Positions 21,834 to 35,838 of a stretch of DNA of 64,000 bases are shown here, piece by piece. The translations under genes were made by a program, and so were the position numbers. Under the pieces are notes generated by a model. The model worked only from the letters and a program-made list of their open reading frames with translations, was not told the DNA's origin and ran no database searches. The stretch's first letter is position 1, and each line of letters opens with the position of its first letter. The stretch comes from Beta vulgaris subsp. vulgaris. Lineage: Eukaryota > Streptophyta > Magnoliopsida > Caryophyllales > Amaranthaceae. The stretch is taken from NCBI RefSeq assembly GCF_026745355.1, contig NC_079205.1, positions 54,828,073 through 54,892,072 of the forward strand. The letters run 5' to 3'.

Positions 21834-24800
21834 GAAAAGTGTTCCTCTCAATTTACTACTGGAGTGATGTTTTGTGGATTTTTCCTGTTACATGTTTAGT
21901 ATTTATGGGTCCGGTTTTGAGTTTTGTAGTTGGTTTTGTGAATGAGATTTTTAAGACTAATATATGAGTGACTTGTTGACAAGCTAACCTTATCGTGGAA
22001 ATGTGAATTTTATTGGGATTTAATTGTCATTGTTGCTTAGTGGTTTTGTGCTAATTGATCGCAGATAATATTAATGGCAATTTGAGGCGGGAAGAGAGTC
22101 TTTTATTATGCACTGAAAGAGAGTCTTGGTTTTGAGGAAATGAGAAGAGTTGCTTTGAATGCATTATATACTACTTGGGGTAAAAAAACTAGACAACCGA
22201 TGGTTTTAGGCTAATTAGGTGTGGAAATGAAGGGTAAGTGGAGTAATGTTTTTTGGTTTGTAGTAAAGATGTTAAACTTTTACAAAGCAATGTGTTGTCG
22301 AAATTTGGGAGTTATTATGATTGGGTATTAGGGTTAGATTATGTGATTGTTGGGGAAAGGTGGGAATTTGGATTTGTTCACACTATTGTTGGATTTGTGT
22401 TTAGATTGACCAGGGATAGTATTAATGATAAGTCGAGGCTTGATAATTGTGTTAAGCATTAGTGGTGTGTATGGTGAGCACCCAAACTCTCGTTTCTTGG
22501 ATGATAAAGTGAATGGAAGAGAATCTTGCTTAGATGTCAAGTAATAGATAAACATAGAGCAATTTTTCTTTTTGATGATTATATGGGCAACGAATGTGAA
22601 ATTAGAGTTGACAACAATAAGGAAATTAATGGAATTCGGGTTTCTCCTTTCCCTCATGGTTTTGGCGATATATAAGGAATTGAGTAGATGATTTGAATTT
22701 ATTTTATACTACTTGGGGAAACAAAGGTGACATAAGTTTTGAGCTTATGTAGGAGATGCCATTATCATGTGATGTGCCAAAAATGTGCTTCTATCAATGT
22801 AGTAATGTTTTCAGATTATTGCTTTTTACATGTTTAGTATTTAGCGGGCCGTGTTGGGTTTTGTGGTTGGCTTTGTAAAAAAGATTTTAAGACTACTATA
22901 TGAGTGATCATAAGTTTTCGGCCTATTTAGGAGACGCCACTATCAAGTGATGTACTAGAAAAGTGCTCCAATCACTTTACTTGCGAAATTATGTTTTGTG
23001 GAATTTTCTTTTTACATGTTTAGTATTTAGGGGCCCGTGTTGATTTTTGTAGTTGGTTTTGTGAATAAGATTTGTAAGACTCATATATTAGTGATATGTT
23101 TACAAGCTAACCTTATTGAGGAAATGTGAATAGTGACTCAGTTTATTGGGATTTAATTGTCGTTGCTTAGTGGTTTTGTGGTGGTTGACCGGAGATAATA
23201 TTGATTGCAATTTGAGACTGGAATATCTTGTTGAGAACAAAGGACAATAGTGTGCATGGTGATCATCCAATGACCACGATGTCTCTTATAATGCACTGAA
23301 AGAGAGTCTTGTTTTGAGCAAATGAGAGGAGATCCTTTGAATGCATTATATACTACTTGTGGTAAGAAACCAACCAACCTAAGGTTTTAGGCTAATTAGG
23401 TGTGGAAATGATGGGATAAGTGGCGTAATGTTTTCGGGTTTTATTGTAAAGATGTTAAGCTTTGACATAGCAATGAGTTGTCGAGATTTGGGAGTTATTA
23501 TGGTTGGGTATAGGTGATGAGACTATGTAATTATTGGGGGAAAGTGGGAATTAGGATTTATTCATATTGTTGTTGGATTTGTATTTTGATTAACCAGGGA
23601 TATTATTAATGACAAGTCGAGGCTCGATAAATGTGTTTAGAGCGTTAGTGGTGTATATGGTGAGCACCCATACTCTGGTTTCTTGGATGATAAAGTGAGT
23701 GGAAGAGAATCTTGCTTAGATGTCAAGTAATAGATCAACATAGAGCAATTTTTTTGTTTGATGATTATATGGGCAATGAATGTGAAATTAGAGTTGACAA
23801 CAATAAGGAAATAAATGGAATTCGGGTTCTCCTTTCCCTCATGGTTTTGGTGATATATAAGGAATTGAATAGATGATGTGAATTTATTTTATACTACTTG
23901 GGGAAACAAAGGTGACATAATTTTTGTGCTTATGTAGGAGATGCCATTATCATGTGATGTGCCAAAAAAGTGCTTTTATCAATGTAGTAATATTTTCAGG
24001 TGATTGTTTTTTACATGTTTAGTATTTAGCGGGCCGTGTTGGGTTTTGTGGTTGGTTTTGTAAATAAGAATTTTGAGACTACTATATGAGTGATCATATG
24101 TTTTCGGCCTATTTAGGAGATGCCATTATCAAGTGATGTACTAGAAAAGTGATCCTATCACTTCACTAGCGGAGTTATGTTTTGTGGAATTTTCTTTTTA
24201 CATGTTTAGTATTCCCGGGCCGGTGCTATGTTTTGTAGTTGGTTTTGTGAATGAGATTTTTAAGACCCATATATTAGTGATCTCTTGACAAGCTAACCTT
24301 ATTGAGGAAATGTGAATAGTGACGCAGTTTATTGGGATTTAATTGTCGGTGCTTAGTGGTTTTGTGGTGGTTGACCGGAGATAATATTAATTGCAATTTG
24401 AGGCTGGAATATCTTGTTGAGAACAAAGGACAATGGTGTGCCTGGTGATCATCCAATGACCACGATTTCTCTTATAATGCAATGAAAGAGAGTCTTGGTT
24501 TTGAGCAAATGAGAGGAGTTGCATTGAATGTATTATATACTACTTCTGGTAAGAAACCAACCGGCCTAAGGTTTTCGGATTTTATTATAAAGATGTTAAG
24601 CTTTTACAGAGCAATGAGTTGTCGAGATTTGGGAGTTATAGGGTAAAGGTGATGAGACTGTAATTATTGGGGAAAAGTAGGAATTTGGATTTATTCACAT
24701 TGTTGTTGGATTTGTGTTTTGATTGACAAGGATAGTATTAATGACAAGTCGAGGCTCGATAATTGTGTTGAGCATTAGTGGTGTATATGGTGAGCACCCA

Positions 24801-27800
24801 AACTCTAGTTTGTTGGATAATAAAGTGAGTAGGAGAGAATATTGCTTAGATGTCAAGTAATAGATCAACATAGAGCAATTATTCTGTTTGATGATTATAT
24901 GGGCAATGAATGTGAAATTAGAGTTGACAACAATAAGGAAATTAATGGAATTCGGGTTCTCCTTTCCCTCATGGTTTGGCGATATATAAGGAATTGAGTA
25001 GATGATTTGAATTTATTTTATACTACTTGGGGAAACAAAGGTGACATAAGTTTTGAGCTTATGTAGGAGATGCCATTATCATGTGATATGCCAAAAAAGT
25101 GCTTCTATCAATGTAATAATGTTTTGAGGTTATTGCTTTTTACATGTTTAGTATTTAGCGGGCCGTGTTGGGTTTTGTGGTTGGTTTTGTAAATAAGATT
25201 TTTAAGACTACTATATGAGTGATCATAAGTTTTCGGCCTATTTAGGAGACGTCATTATCAAGTGATGTACTAGAAAAGTGCTCCTGTCACTTTCTAGTGG
25301 AGTAATGTTTTGTGGAATTTTCTTTTTACATGTTTAGTATTTAGTGGCCCGATGTTGAGTTTTATAGTTGGTTTTGTGAATGAGATTTTTAAGACTAATA
25401 TATGAGTGATCTGTTGACAAGCTAACCTTATTGAGGAAATGTGAATAGTGAATCAGTTTATTGGGATTTAATTGTCGTTGTTGCTTAGTGGTTTTGTGCT
25501 GATTGACCGGAGATAATATTAATGGCAATTTGAGGTTGGAATATCTTGTTGTGGACAAAGGACAATGGTGTGCATGGTGATCATCCAATGACCACGATGT
25601 CTTTTATTATGCACTAAAAGAAAGTCTTGGTTTTGAGCAAATGAGAGGAGTTCCTTTGAATGCATTATATACTACTAGGGGTCAAAAACCAGGCGACCTA
25701 AGGTTTAGGCTAATTAGGTGTGGAAATGAAGGGATAAGTGGAGTAATGTTTTCTGGTTTATTGTAATGATGTTAAGCTTTTACAGAGTAATATGTTGTCG
25801 AAATTTGGGAGTTATTATGATTGGGTATTGGGGTCAGATTATGTGGTTGATGGCGAAAAGTGGGAATTTGGATTTATTCACATTATTGTTGGATTTGTGT
25901 TTTGATTGACCAGGGATAGTATTAATGACACTGGACAATTGTGTTCAACATTAGTGGTGTGTATGATGAACACCCAAAAACTTTTGTTTCTTGGATGATG
26001 AATTGAGTAGAAGAGAATCTTGCTTAGATGTCAAGTAATGGATCAACATAGAGCAATTTTTCTGTTTGATGATTATATTGGCAACGAATGTGAAATTAGA
26101 TGTGACAACAATAAGGAAACTAATGGAATTTAGGTTCTCCTTTCCCTCATGGTTTTGGCAATATATAAGGAATTGAGTAGATGATTTGAATTTATTTTAT
26201 ACTTCTTGGGGAAACAAAGGTGACATATGTTTTTAGCTTATGTAAGAGATGCCATTATCATGTGATGTGCCAAAGAAAGTGCTTCTATCAATGTAGTAAT
26301 GTTTTGAGGTTATTGCTTTTTACATGTTTAGTATTTAGCGGGCCGTCTTGGGTTTTATGGTTGGTTTTGTAAATAAGATTTTTAAGAATACTATATGAGT
26401 GATCATAAGTTTTCGGCCTATTTAGGAGACGCCATTATCAAGTGATGTACTAGAAAAGTGCTCTTATCACTTTACTAGCGGAGTAATGTTTTGTGGAATT
26501 TTCTTTTTACATGTTTAGTATTTAGGGGGTCGGTGTTGAGTTTTGTAGTTGGTTTTGTGAATGAGATTTTTAAGACTAATATATGAGTGATCTGTTGACA
26601 AGCTATGAGGAAATGTGAATAGTGACTCAGTTTATTGGGATTTAATTGTCGTTGTTGCTTAGTGATTTTGTGTTGGCTAACCAGAGATAATATTAATGGC
26701 AATTTGAGGCTGGAATGTCTTATTCAGAACAAAGGATAATGGTAGTGTGCATAGTGATCATCCAATGACCACGATGTCTCTTATAATGCAGTGAAAGAGA
26801 GTCCTGGTTTTGAGCAAATGAGAGGAGTTGCTTTGAATGCATTATATACTACTTGTGGTAAGAAACCAACCGACCTAAGGTTTTAGGCTAATTAGGTGTG
26901 GAACTAAAGGGATAAGTGCGTAATGTTTTCGGGTTTTATTGTAAAGATGTTAAGCTTCTACAGAGCAATGAGTTGTCGAGATTTGGGAGTTATTATGGTT
27001 GGGTATAGGTAATTATTGGGGGAAAGTGGGAATTTGGATTGATTCACATTGTTGTTGGATTTGTGTTTTGATGGATGAGGGATAGTATTAATGACAAGTC
27101 GAGGCTCGATAATTGTGTTCAGCAGTAGTGGTGTGTATGGTGAGCACCCAAACTCTGGTTTCTTGGATGATAAAGCGAGTGAAAGAGAATCTTGCTTAGA
27201 TGTCAAGTACTAGATCAACATAGAGCAATTTTTCTGTTTAATGATTATATGGGTAACGAATGTGTAATTAGAGTTGACAACAATAAGGAAATTAATGGAA
27301 TTCGGGTTCTCCTTTCCCTCATGGTTTTGGCGATATATAATAAAGTTAATTGTTGATTTGAATTTATTTTATATACTACATGGGGAAACATAGGTGACAT
27401 AAGTTTTGAGCTTATGTAGGAGATGCCATTATCGTGTGATGTGCCAAAAAAGTGCTTTTATCAATGTAGTAATTTTTTCAAGTTATTGTTTTTTACATGT
27501 TTAGTATTTAGCGGGCCGTGTTGGGTTTTGTGGTTGGTTTTGTAAATAAGGTTTTTAAGACTAATATATGAGTGATCATAGGTTTTCGGCCTATTTAGGA
27601 GACGCCATTATCAAGTGATGTACTAGAAAAGTGCTCCTATCACTTTACTAGCGGAGTAATGTTTTGTGGAATTTTCTTTTTACATGTTTAGTATTTAGGG
27701 GCCCGGTTTTGAGTTTTGTAGTTGGTTTTGTGAATGAGATTTTTAAGGCTAATATATGAGTGATCTGTTGACAAGCTAACCTTATTGAGGAAATGTGAAT

Positions 27801-29056
27801 AGTGACCCAGTTTATTGGGATTTAATTGTCGTTGTTGCTTAATGGTTTTGTGGTGGTTGACTTGAGATAATATTAATGTTAATTTGTGGCTGGAATACCT
27901 TGTTCAGAACAGCGGACAATGGTGTGGATGGTGAACATCCGATGACCACGATGTCGAGAGTCTTGGTTTTGAGCAAATGATAGGAATTCCTTTGAATGCA
28001 TTATATACTACTTGTGGTAAGAAACCAACCGACCTAAGGTTTTAGGCTTATTAGGTGTGGAAATGAACGGGATAAGTGGCGTAATGTTTTGTGGTTTTAT
28101 TGTAAAGATGTTAAGCTTTTATAGAGCAATGAGTTGTCGAGATTTGAGAGTTATTATGGTTGGGTATAGGTGATGAGATTATGCGATTATTGGGGGAAAG
28201 TGGGATTTTGGATTTATTCACATTATTGTTGGATTTGTGTTTTTATTGACTAGGGGTAGTATTAATGACAAACAGAGGCTCGATAATTGTGTTCAGCATT
28301 AGTGGTGTGTATGGTGAGCACCCAAAAAGTGTTGTTTATTGGATTATAAAGTGAGTGGAAGAGAATCTTGCTTAGATGTCAAGTAATGGATCAACATAGC
28401 GCAATTTTTCTGTTTTGCTGTTTGGCGATTATATGGGCAATGAATGTGAAATTAGAGTTGACAACAATAAAGAAATTAATGGTATTTGGTTGGTCTTTTC
28501 CCTAATGGTTTTGGCGTTATATAAGGAATTCAGTTGATGATTTGATTTTTTTATAATACTTGGGGAAACAAAGGTGACATAAGTTTTGAGCCTATGTAGG
28601 AGATGCGATTATCATGTGATGTGCCATAAAAGTTCTTTTATCTATGTAATAATGGTTTCAGGTTATTGCTTTTTACATGTTTAGTATTTAGGGGTCGTGT
28701 TGGGTTTTGTGGTTGGTTTTTGTAAATTTAGATTTTTAAGACTACTATATGAGTAATCATAAGTTTTCGGGCTATTTAAGAGATGCCATTATCAAGTGAT
28801 GTACTAGGAAAGTGCTCCTATCAATTTACTAGCGGAGTAATGTTTTGTGGATTTTTCTTTTTACATGTTTAGTATTTAGGGGCCCGGTGTTGAGTTTTTT
28901 ACCTGGTTTTGTGAATGAGATTTTTAAGACTAATATATGAGTGACCTGTTGATAAGCTAACCTTATTGAGGAAATGTGAATAGTGACTTAGTTTATTGGG
29001 ATTTAATTGTCGTTGTTGCTTAGTGATTTTGTGTTGGCTGACCAGAGATAATATTA

Positions 29057-29290
29057 ATAGCAATTTGAGGCTGGAATGTCTCATTCAGAACAAAGGATAA
29101 TGGTGTGCATAGTGATCATCCAATGACCACGATGTCTTTTATGATGCAGTGAAAGTGAGTCTTGGTTTTGAGCATAGCAATTTGAGGCTGGAATGTCTCA
29201 TTCAGAACAAAGGATAATGGTGTGCATAGTGATCATCCAATGACCATGATGTCTTTTATGATGCAGTGAAAGTGAGTCTTGGTTTTGAGC
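29057..29290 (+). repeat. 117-bp tandem duplication inside the array
   Basis: 29057-29173 and 29174-29290 differ at a single visible position (ccacgatg versus ccatgatg), so the event is very recent compared with the array units. Confidence 0.92.
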
Positions 29291-30783
29291 AAATGAGAGG
29301 AATTGCTTTGAATGCATTATATACTACTTGTGGTAAAAACCAGGCAACCTAAGGATTTAGGCTAATTAGGTGTGGAAATGAAGGGATAAGTGGCATACTG
29401 TTTTCGAGTTTTACTGTAAAGATGTTAAGCTTTTACAGAGAAATGAGTTGTCGAGATTTGAGAGTTATTATGGTTGGGTATATGTGATGAGATTTTGTGA
29501 TTATTTGGGGAAAGTGGAAATTTGGATTTATTCACATTATTGTTGGATTTGTGTTTTGATTGACTAGGGATAGTATTAATGACAAGTCGAGGCTCGATAA
29601 TTGTGTTCTGCATTAGTGGTGTGTATCGTGAACACCCAAAAACTCTGGTTTCTTGGATGATGAAGTGAGTGGAAGAGAATCTTTCTTAGATGTCAAGTAA
29701 TGGATCAACATAGAACAATTTTTCAATTTGATGATTATAAGGGCAACAAATGTGAAATTAGAGTTGACAGCAATAAAGAAATTAATGCAATTTGGTTGGT
29801 CCTTCCCCTCATGGTTTTGGCGATATATAATAAAGTGAATTTGATTATTTGAATTTATTTTATACTACATGGGGTAACAAAGGTGACATAAGTTTTGAGC
29901 CTATTTAGAAGATGTCATTATCATGTGATGTGCCAAAAAAATGCTTCTATTAATGTTCTAGTGGAGTAATGTTTTCAGGTTATTTATTTTTACATGTTTT
30001 GTGAATGAGATTTTTAAGACTACTATATGAGTGATCATAAGTTTTGGGTCTATTTAAGAGATGCCATTATCATGTGATGTACAAGAAAAATGATCCTATC
30101 AATGTACTAGTGGAGTAATGTCTTGAGGTTTTTTTTTTTCATGTTCAGTGTGTAGGGGGCCGAGTTTTATGGTTGGTTTTGTGAATGAGATTTTTTTGGC
30201 TAATATATGAGTGATATGTTGCCAAGCTAACTTTCGAGGAAATGTGAATAGTCAGTTAGTTCATTTGGATTTTATTGTCGTTGTTGTTTATTGAAAGAGA
30301 GTCTTGTTTGGATGAAATTATATGTCATTATCTAGGAAGTTACTTGATGGTATTCTTAGCGTCTATATTAGTATTTAAATTAACTATCCTTCCTTAAAAT
30401 AGTGTCAATTTTTCTTTTTCAGATCTTTTAAATGAAACATTAGACTTCATTTTTTGGTGCTTGTTTTCTAGATCCCATTAATTTTTTTTTCTCTTTTTCT
30501 CAACATTTTGTTCTTTCTTCTCCCTTAGCACTTCGTTTTTTTATTCATCTATCTATAATTCAAGGAGATTACAAGGATTTTTATTAGAAATAATTATTGA
30601 AGGAATACATGAATATATTACTACCTTTATCCTAATATAATGTTAACTCCAGAGATTGGAACAAAGATTAAGGAAAGATAAAAATTGGGAGGGCGTGCAT
30701 ATTTTAAGTTTACTAAGTTATATTGTGTCACATTGAAAATATTCTTGTTGTCATTAACTTATTTTTTCCATGCTATTCTAATA

Positions 30784-31036
30784 CTTCCTCTGGTTTTTTA
30801 ATTGCACCTTTTCATTTTCGGCACTATTAATCAACCAGTTTTGTTCTATCTCACATGATTATATAAGAAAAAACAATGTCAAATAGGGCCTTGTTAGATT
30901 TTTCTCTATGCAAGGATTCCAATTTTTCAATTTTTTTTTATAATTTTAACTTGTGTGCAGTTAGAGATTTGACGTTCAAAGAAGCGTCTTCGCGAACGTA
31001 AAATCGAAATAGTGCAATTAAAAAAAAAAGATGAAG
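30784..31036. mobile_element. Stowaway-like MITE in the array
   Basis: Termini CTTCCTCTGGTTTTTTAATT and the near-complement aattaaaaaaaaaagatgaag, flanked by TA; 253 bp. It interrupts a diverged array unit at ttctaa/tttaaagctcaa. Confidence 0.78.
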
Positions 31037-33629
31037 TATTTAAAGCTCAAAACAATTAGAGCCTTAGGTTGGTGCCATGTTATGTGCGAATTTCTGAAGT
31101 GAATGCTTGTTGTACAATTGCTCTAACCTACCGGCTACCGCAGTTTATAAACTGAGTTTTGTATGTTCTTGTGGGTCCGTGGGTATGATTTGATGTGAGT
31201 TTGGAATGGACACAAAGCTTCTTGAAGGAGCATGTTCATGCCGGAAGTGGCGGAAGAGATTGGCTGTTTTTGTATGGTCTTCTTGCATCATAATTGACTT
31301 TGGGATCTAGTATTATGAAGCAAGTGAAATGATGCTAAATTTTAAGCTTCGCCAATTGGCCTATTTGTTAAAAGTTTTTATGGGCATAAAGCTGATAACA
31401 AATGTGAAATTATTGCAAACAACAATTATGAATTTAGTGGAACTAAGTTATGTTCCCCATTTATGTTTCTAGCAAAAAATATTTTGAATTAATTTTATAC
31501 CACTTGCGGAAAAAAAAGGTGACATAAAGCTTAAGGCTTTTTTTGTGGTCTTTGTATTATGTTAAGTGTCAAGGAAGGTGCAGCAATCAAGGTATAAGCA
31601 AGGGTAAGTTTGGAGGGTTTATTGATAATGGTTGGTATCATTAGTAAGATTTGTGAGACTTTATTACAGGAGATTTTTTACCATGTTAAATTTTGGGCAA
31701 ATTGGGTATTTACATCTAATTGTAAGAGATTCGTGATAGATTTATAGATATGATTGGCCACGAATGTTATTAATGATATTTCAAGGTGGGAAAATTTCGT
31801 GCAGAACAAAGGTTTAATTAGTGGGTATGATGACACGGGATGGCTATGGTTTTTTGTATGATGAAGTGAGTGAAAGAGATTCTTGTTTACATGAAATTAT
31901 ATGTGCCATGACGTGAAAAGTTACTTGCAGGTGTTATCAATAACATTAGAGAAGAGAGATTGGAATAAAGATTCAGGATAGATAGGAAGTAGCATGGTGG
32001 GTGTATTTACTTTCATAATTATTGTATTAAGATATTAGTCCATATTGAAAATATTCTTGCTCACAACTTTCACAACTTATTTTGCTGTAATATACTTGTT
32101 TTCCAGTATTTAAAGCCACAAAAAAATCAGTGTTAGGTAGGTACCATATGTTGTATAACTTAAATATGGGCTGATGTCAATGCTTGTTGTCTACTAGCTT
32201 ACTTAGGTAGGTCTATACGATGATGAGTTTTGTATATTGTTGTGGCGTGTGGGTATGTGGGAATGTGATTTGATGCGAGTTTTGAATGGATGAAACTTCC
32301 CTTGAAAGAATATGGTCATGCTGGAAGTAGTTGAAGAGATTGTTTACCTCTGTGTGGTCTTCTCTGCATCATATTTGGTTTTAGGATCTGGTATACTAAA
32401 GCAAGTGTAATGATGCTATTGTTCAATCCTTTATCATATAGCCTCTTTGTTAAATGTTTTATGGCATAAGTACTGACACATTGTGAAATTAGCGTTGACA
32501 AGTGACAATAATGATGACTTTAAAGGAATTTATTTGTGTCCACCCTGTACTGGTTTGTAGTGAAATCAGAGGAAATGCTTTGGATTAATTGTGTACACCT
32601 TGGGGGATAAAAAGGTAATACAGGGGATTTTTTGGTGGTATGTTTATCATGTGATGTGTTGAGGAAGGTGCTTATATCAAGGTATAAGTGGAGTAATGTA
32701 TCCAGGGTTTATTGTAAGCGCATGTTAAAGAATTCTTCAGGAAACAATTAGTTTTTGAAGTATGTGCTTTATTATAGTTGGTATTGTGAATTAGATTTGT
32801 GAGAGCTTTTAAGGCACATCTGTTGGATATCCAAAATGATATATTGAAGCTAGAATATTGTATTTAGAATCAGTTAGTGGGTATGGGAAGCATCCAATAG
32901 CTATGCTTTCTTGTATTAGGGAGTGCTTGAGAATTTATTTATGGATGGAGTCAGATATTTTATATGGTACATGCACCTGATTTAGGAAAGAATTAATAAC
33001 ATTAGATATCGGAGCAAAGATTCAGGAGGGGTAGAAATTGGGAGGGTGGGTGTATATTTATTGTACCAAGTTATGTTATACTAAACCTGTTTATGTTCTA
33101 CTAATTTTCAAAGCTAAAATATTATCAGAGCCTTTGGTATTTAACTATATACCATCTAATGTTTAGCTTTCAGGTATTTAACTATATACCATCTAATGTT
33201 TAGTATTTAGGGTTGTTGAGTTTTGTGGTTGGTTTTGTGAATGAGATTTTTAAGACTAATATATGAGTGATCATAAGTTTTGGGTCTATTTAAGAGATGC
33301 CATTATCATGTGATGTACAAGAAAAGTGCTCCTATCAATGTACTAGTGGAGTAATGTCTTGAAGTTTTTTTTTTTCATGTTCAGTGTTTAGGGGCCTCAG
33401 TTTTATGGTTGGTTTTGTGAATGAGATTTTTATGGCTAATATATGAGTGATATGTTGCCAAGTTAACCTTTGAGGAAATGTGAATAGTCACTCAGTTCAT
33501 TTGGATTTAATTGTCGTTGTTGCTCTCACAAAAAGTTTTGCAGTAATCGCAGATTCTTGTATTGGTTGCAAATTTGGGATGCATGGTCCTATGGAAATTG
33601 AGGGGTTTTGTACTTTTGTTGTATGTGGC

Positions 33630-33960
33630 ATATATAAATCAGTAATCCCAAAAATATCAATGAGTAACACCTATTTATATTAACTGGTAACCTTGAAAAT
33701 GTGAATCTCTAATGCCTACTTATATAAATCAGTAAATTATAAAATATCATTGAGTAACACCTACTTATATTAACCAATAACTCCAAAATATGAATCAGTA
33801 ATGTTTATTCATATAAATCACTAACCCCAAAAATATGAATCAGTAATATCTGCGTATAATAATAAGTAACACGAATGTATATTAATCGGTGATGCATGAC
33901 TAACATGTAGATATTTAGATGAGTAACTCAATGATTAACCCCTAAAGATATGGATCACTA
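33630..33960 (+). repeat. short-period degenerate repeat
   Basis: Recurring tatataaatcagtaa, aaaatatcaatgagtaacacc and taatgcctacttat words form a diverged minisatellite with units of roughly 50-100 bp. Confidence 0.55.
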
Positions 33961-34154
33961 AATCTTACTTACATAACCATCATTAATTTAGAAGTCAAAA
34001 ATAACAATATTGATTACAATAAATGTGGATCTAAAAACCAGTATTCAATTCACCTACACTAGGTTAATGACTCAAATTCTAAATGCCCTTATAAAAAGAC
34101 AAAGAAAGCCTTTCCCTTCCTCCCTACCACACAAAGAAAGCTTTCAACTTCACA

Positions 34155-35090
34155 ATGAAGGCCACTCAGGATTATTTAGCAGCATGGGATGTCTTTTAAT
34201 TCAAAGACTACAAAAGCTATGAGCAAATTACTTAAATTAAAGGAAAATGAAGGGGAAAATACATTGGGCGCAATTAGTGAAATCACACATGTTCATAACA
34301 TCTTCAATGACCATATTAACAAAGCAATGGATAATGTTGCTAAGTGAGAAGAACTTAAACGAAGAGTAGATCTGGTTTCTACTTATGAATTTCATGTTTG
34401 TGATCTCATTTGTTGTATTTCTATTTACCTGTTCCTTCATATTATTTATAAAAAATTTATGGTACTATTATTGTTTGGACAATTTCATATTACTGTTTAT
34501 GTTATAAATCTAAAAGTCGAAAACATTAATTAGTAACCTATATTTAAGTCAGTCATTAACCTATACTTTAACTAATACTTGAGTTAGTTACTAATCCTTA
34601 GTTTGTTCTAGAAAAGAAGAAGATTGACAAAGAAGAAGATTGACAAAGAATTTTGCAATTCATTGTCACCTATTAAATGCGATTTGGAGTTGGGTGAACC
34701 AGGAGGTAAAAAGATGACTTTGGTTTTAAAATTTATGCGAGACAACAAAAAGCTATTTCAGTTAAATATGAAATATTTGAAAACTCAAATGTTGATTACT
34801 GTTTTGTAATTCATGACTATTATGTTCCATCGTAACTTGTTATTTGAACTTTTTTTTTTTTAGTTTGAGCTGTATTTTTTATAAAACATATCTAAGCTAC
34901 TAGGGAAGAAATGATAATCTTCAATGACTTTTATTTATTGGCAGCAGAAGAGTTGTTAACATTGTATCCTTTGGAGTTCATTCCAAATCGTGTCATAGAC
35001 CGCTTTTTGTTGTTGCTCAATGAGACATGGTCGCATTTACAGAAGCTCATACTTACAAGATTTTTTTTTTTTTTTGGTTTGACATACATG
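34155..35090 (+). pseudogene. possible protein-gene fragments, origin unclear
   Basis: Three pieces look more protein-like than their surroundings. About 34170-34350 encodes SKLLKLKENEGENTLGAISE and a following helix ending at a stop. About 34624-34808 encodes KKKIDKEFCNSLSPIKCDLE and more. About 34944-35060, after ttattggcag, encodes AEELLTLYPLEFIPNRVIDR followed by FLLLLNETW. The last piece faintly recalls the segment before the catalytic part of ULP1-type (C48) proteases carried by plant transposons, but no catalytic His-Asp-Cys is seen. They may be exons of a decayed element-borne gene. Low confidence. Confidence 0.25.
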
Positions 35091-35838
35091 TTAAGTTTTA
35101 TAGTTACTATTACGTTTGTGAAATTTGTGTTTTTTTTGGGTTTTAAGTTTATATTGATTGATGTTAAAGTTATACTTGTTTTTAAAGTTACTGGTATATA
35201 GAATAGGGGTTATTATTAATTAAATTTCGGGTTATTGATTTTTTTATTACCTTTTTTGTGTAGTATCCTTTTAACCTTGCTGTAATTGAGGGTAATATGT
35301 CACCACCTGAGAAAAATTTATGATGCATGGACATGTAGATTGATAGGAAGATTCATTCACAAGCTCTAAAAGAGTCTACTTTGGTAACCTTTCCTTATAT
35401 AAGTATATGTTCAATTTTTTTGGGACATGGGACAATAATTGTTTGTTGATTTGAAGATTGGAAATACTATTGATAATCAAATGATAGTGGGAGAGTATGT
35501 TGGTGCCACATCTGACTAACTTATTAATTTATCAGTTTGTCCTGTTAAGAGTTTTTATAGGCGTATAGCTAACACCAAATGTAAAATTAGTAATTTAGTA
35601 TTGACAACAATTAGAAAATTAACTGAATCGAGTTTTTTCCTTGCTTCCCACAGTTTTGGCAAATTATTTATTAAGAGTAACACCATAAAGATTAGACTAT
35701 TTTCAGCCTAGGAGGCCAAGGAAATTAAAAACTCTAGAAAGAGAATTTGGCAGAGAGAGGAGGCCACAGAAAAGGACTATCAAGGTCTTTTATGTATCTC
35801 TATCTAACCGTCTTCTGATTTCGATGGCGTTACTCTTA

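Larger units (their letters stand above)
21430..30330 (+). repeat. core array: eight units of about 1.17 kb
   Basis: The landmark ggttttggcgatatataa recurs near 21503, 22665, 23850, 24979, 26158, 27330, 28514 and 29820. Spacing is 1129-1189 bp except the last interval, which is longer by one 117-bp internal duplication. Within a unit, two related halves of about 200 bp share tttttacatgtttagtattta and gatttttaagact, and two further related blocks share gattga/ggttgac...agtattaatg. The unit is thus itself made of older repeats. Identity between neighbours is high by eye, with scattered indels. Confidence 0.92.
17900..35660 (+). repeat. giant tandem repeat region
   Basis: Almost the whole stretch is built from related units. 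Long diverged units, marked by phrases like ggaacaaagatt...gggtgtat...gttatactaaac, lie at about 18.5-21.4 and 30.6-33.1 kb. Shorter, more uniform units fill 21.4-30.3 kb, and a last decayed piece sits near 35.5-35.66 kb. Units lack conserved reading frames. No transposase, reverse transcriptase or rRNA/tRNA gene is visible inside the core. The 33.6-35.2 kb part is mostly unrelated insert. Confidence 0.85.

Noticed and set aside
21430..30330. Recurring 60-107 codon minus-strand frames in the array units
   Set aside because: The same frame is broken differently in each unit, so there is no sign of coding constraint.
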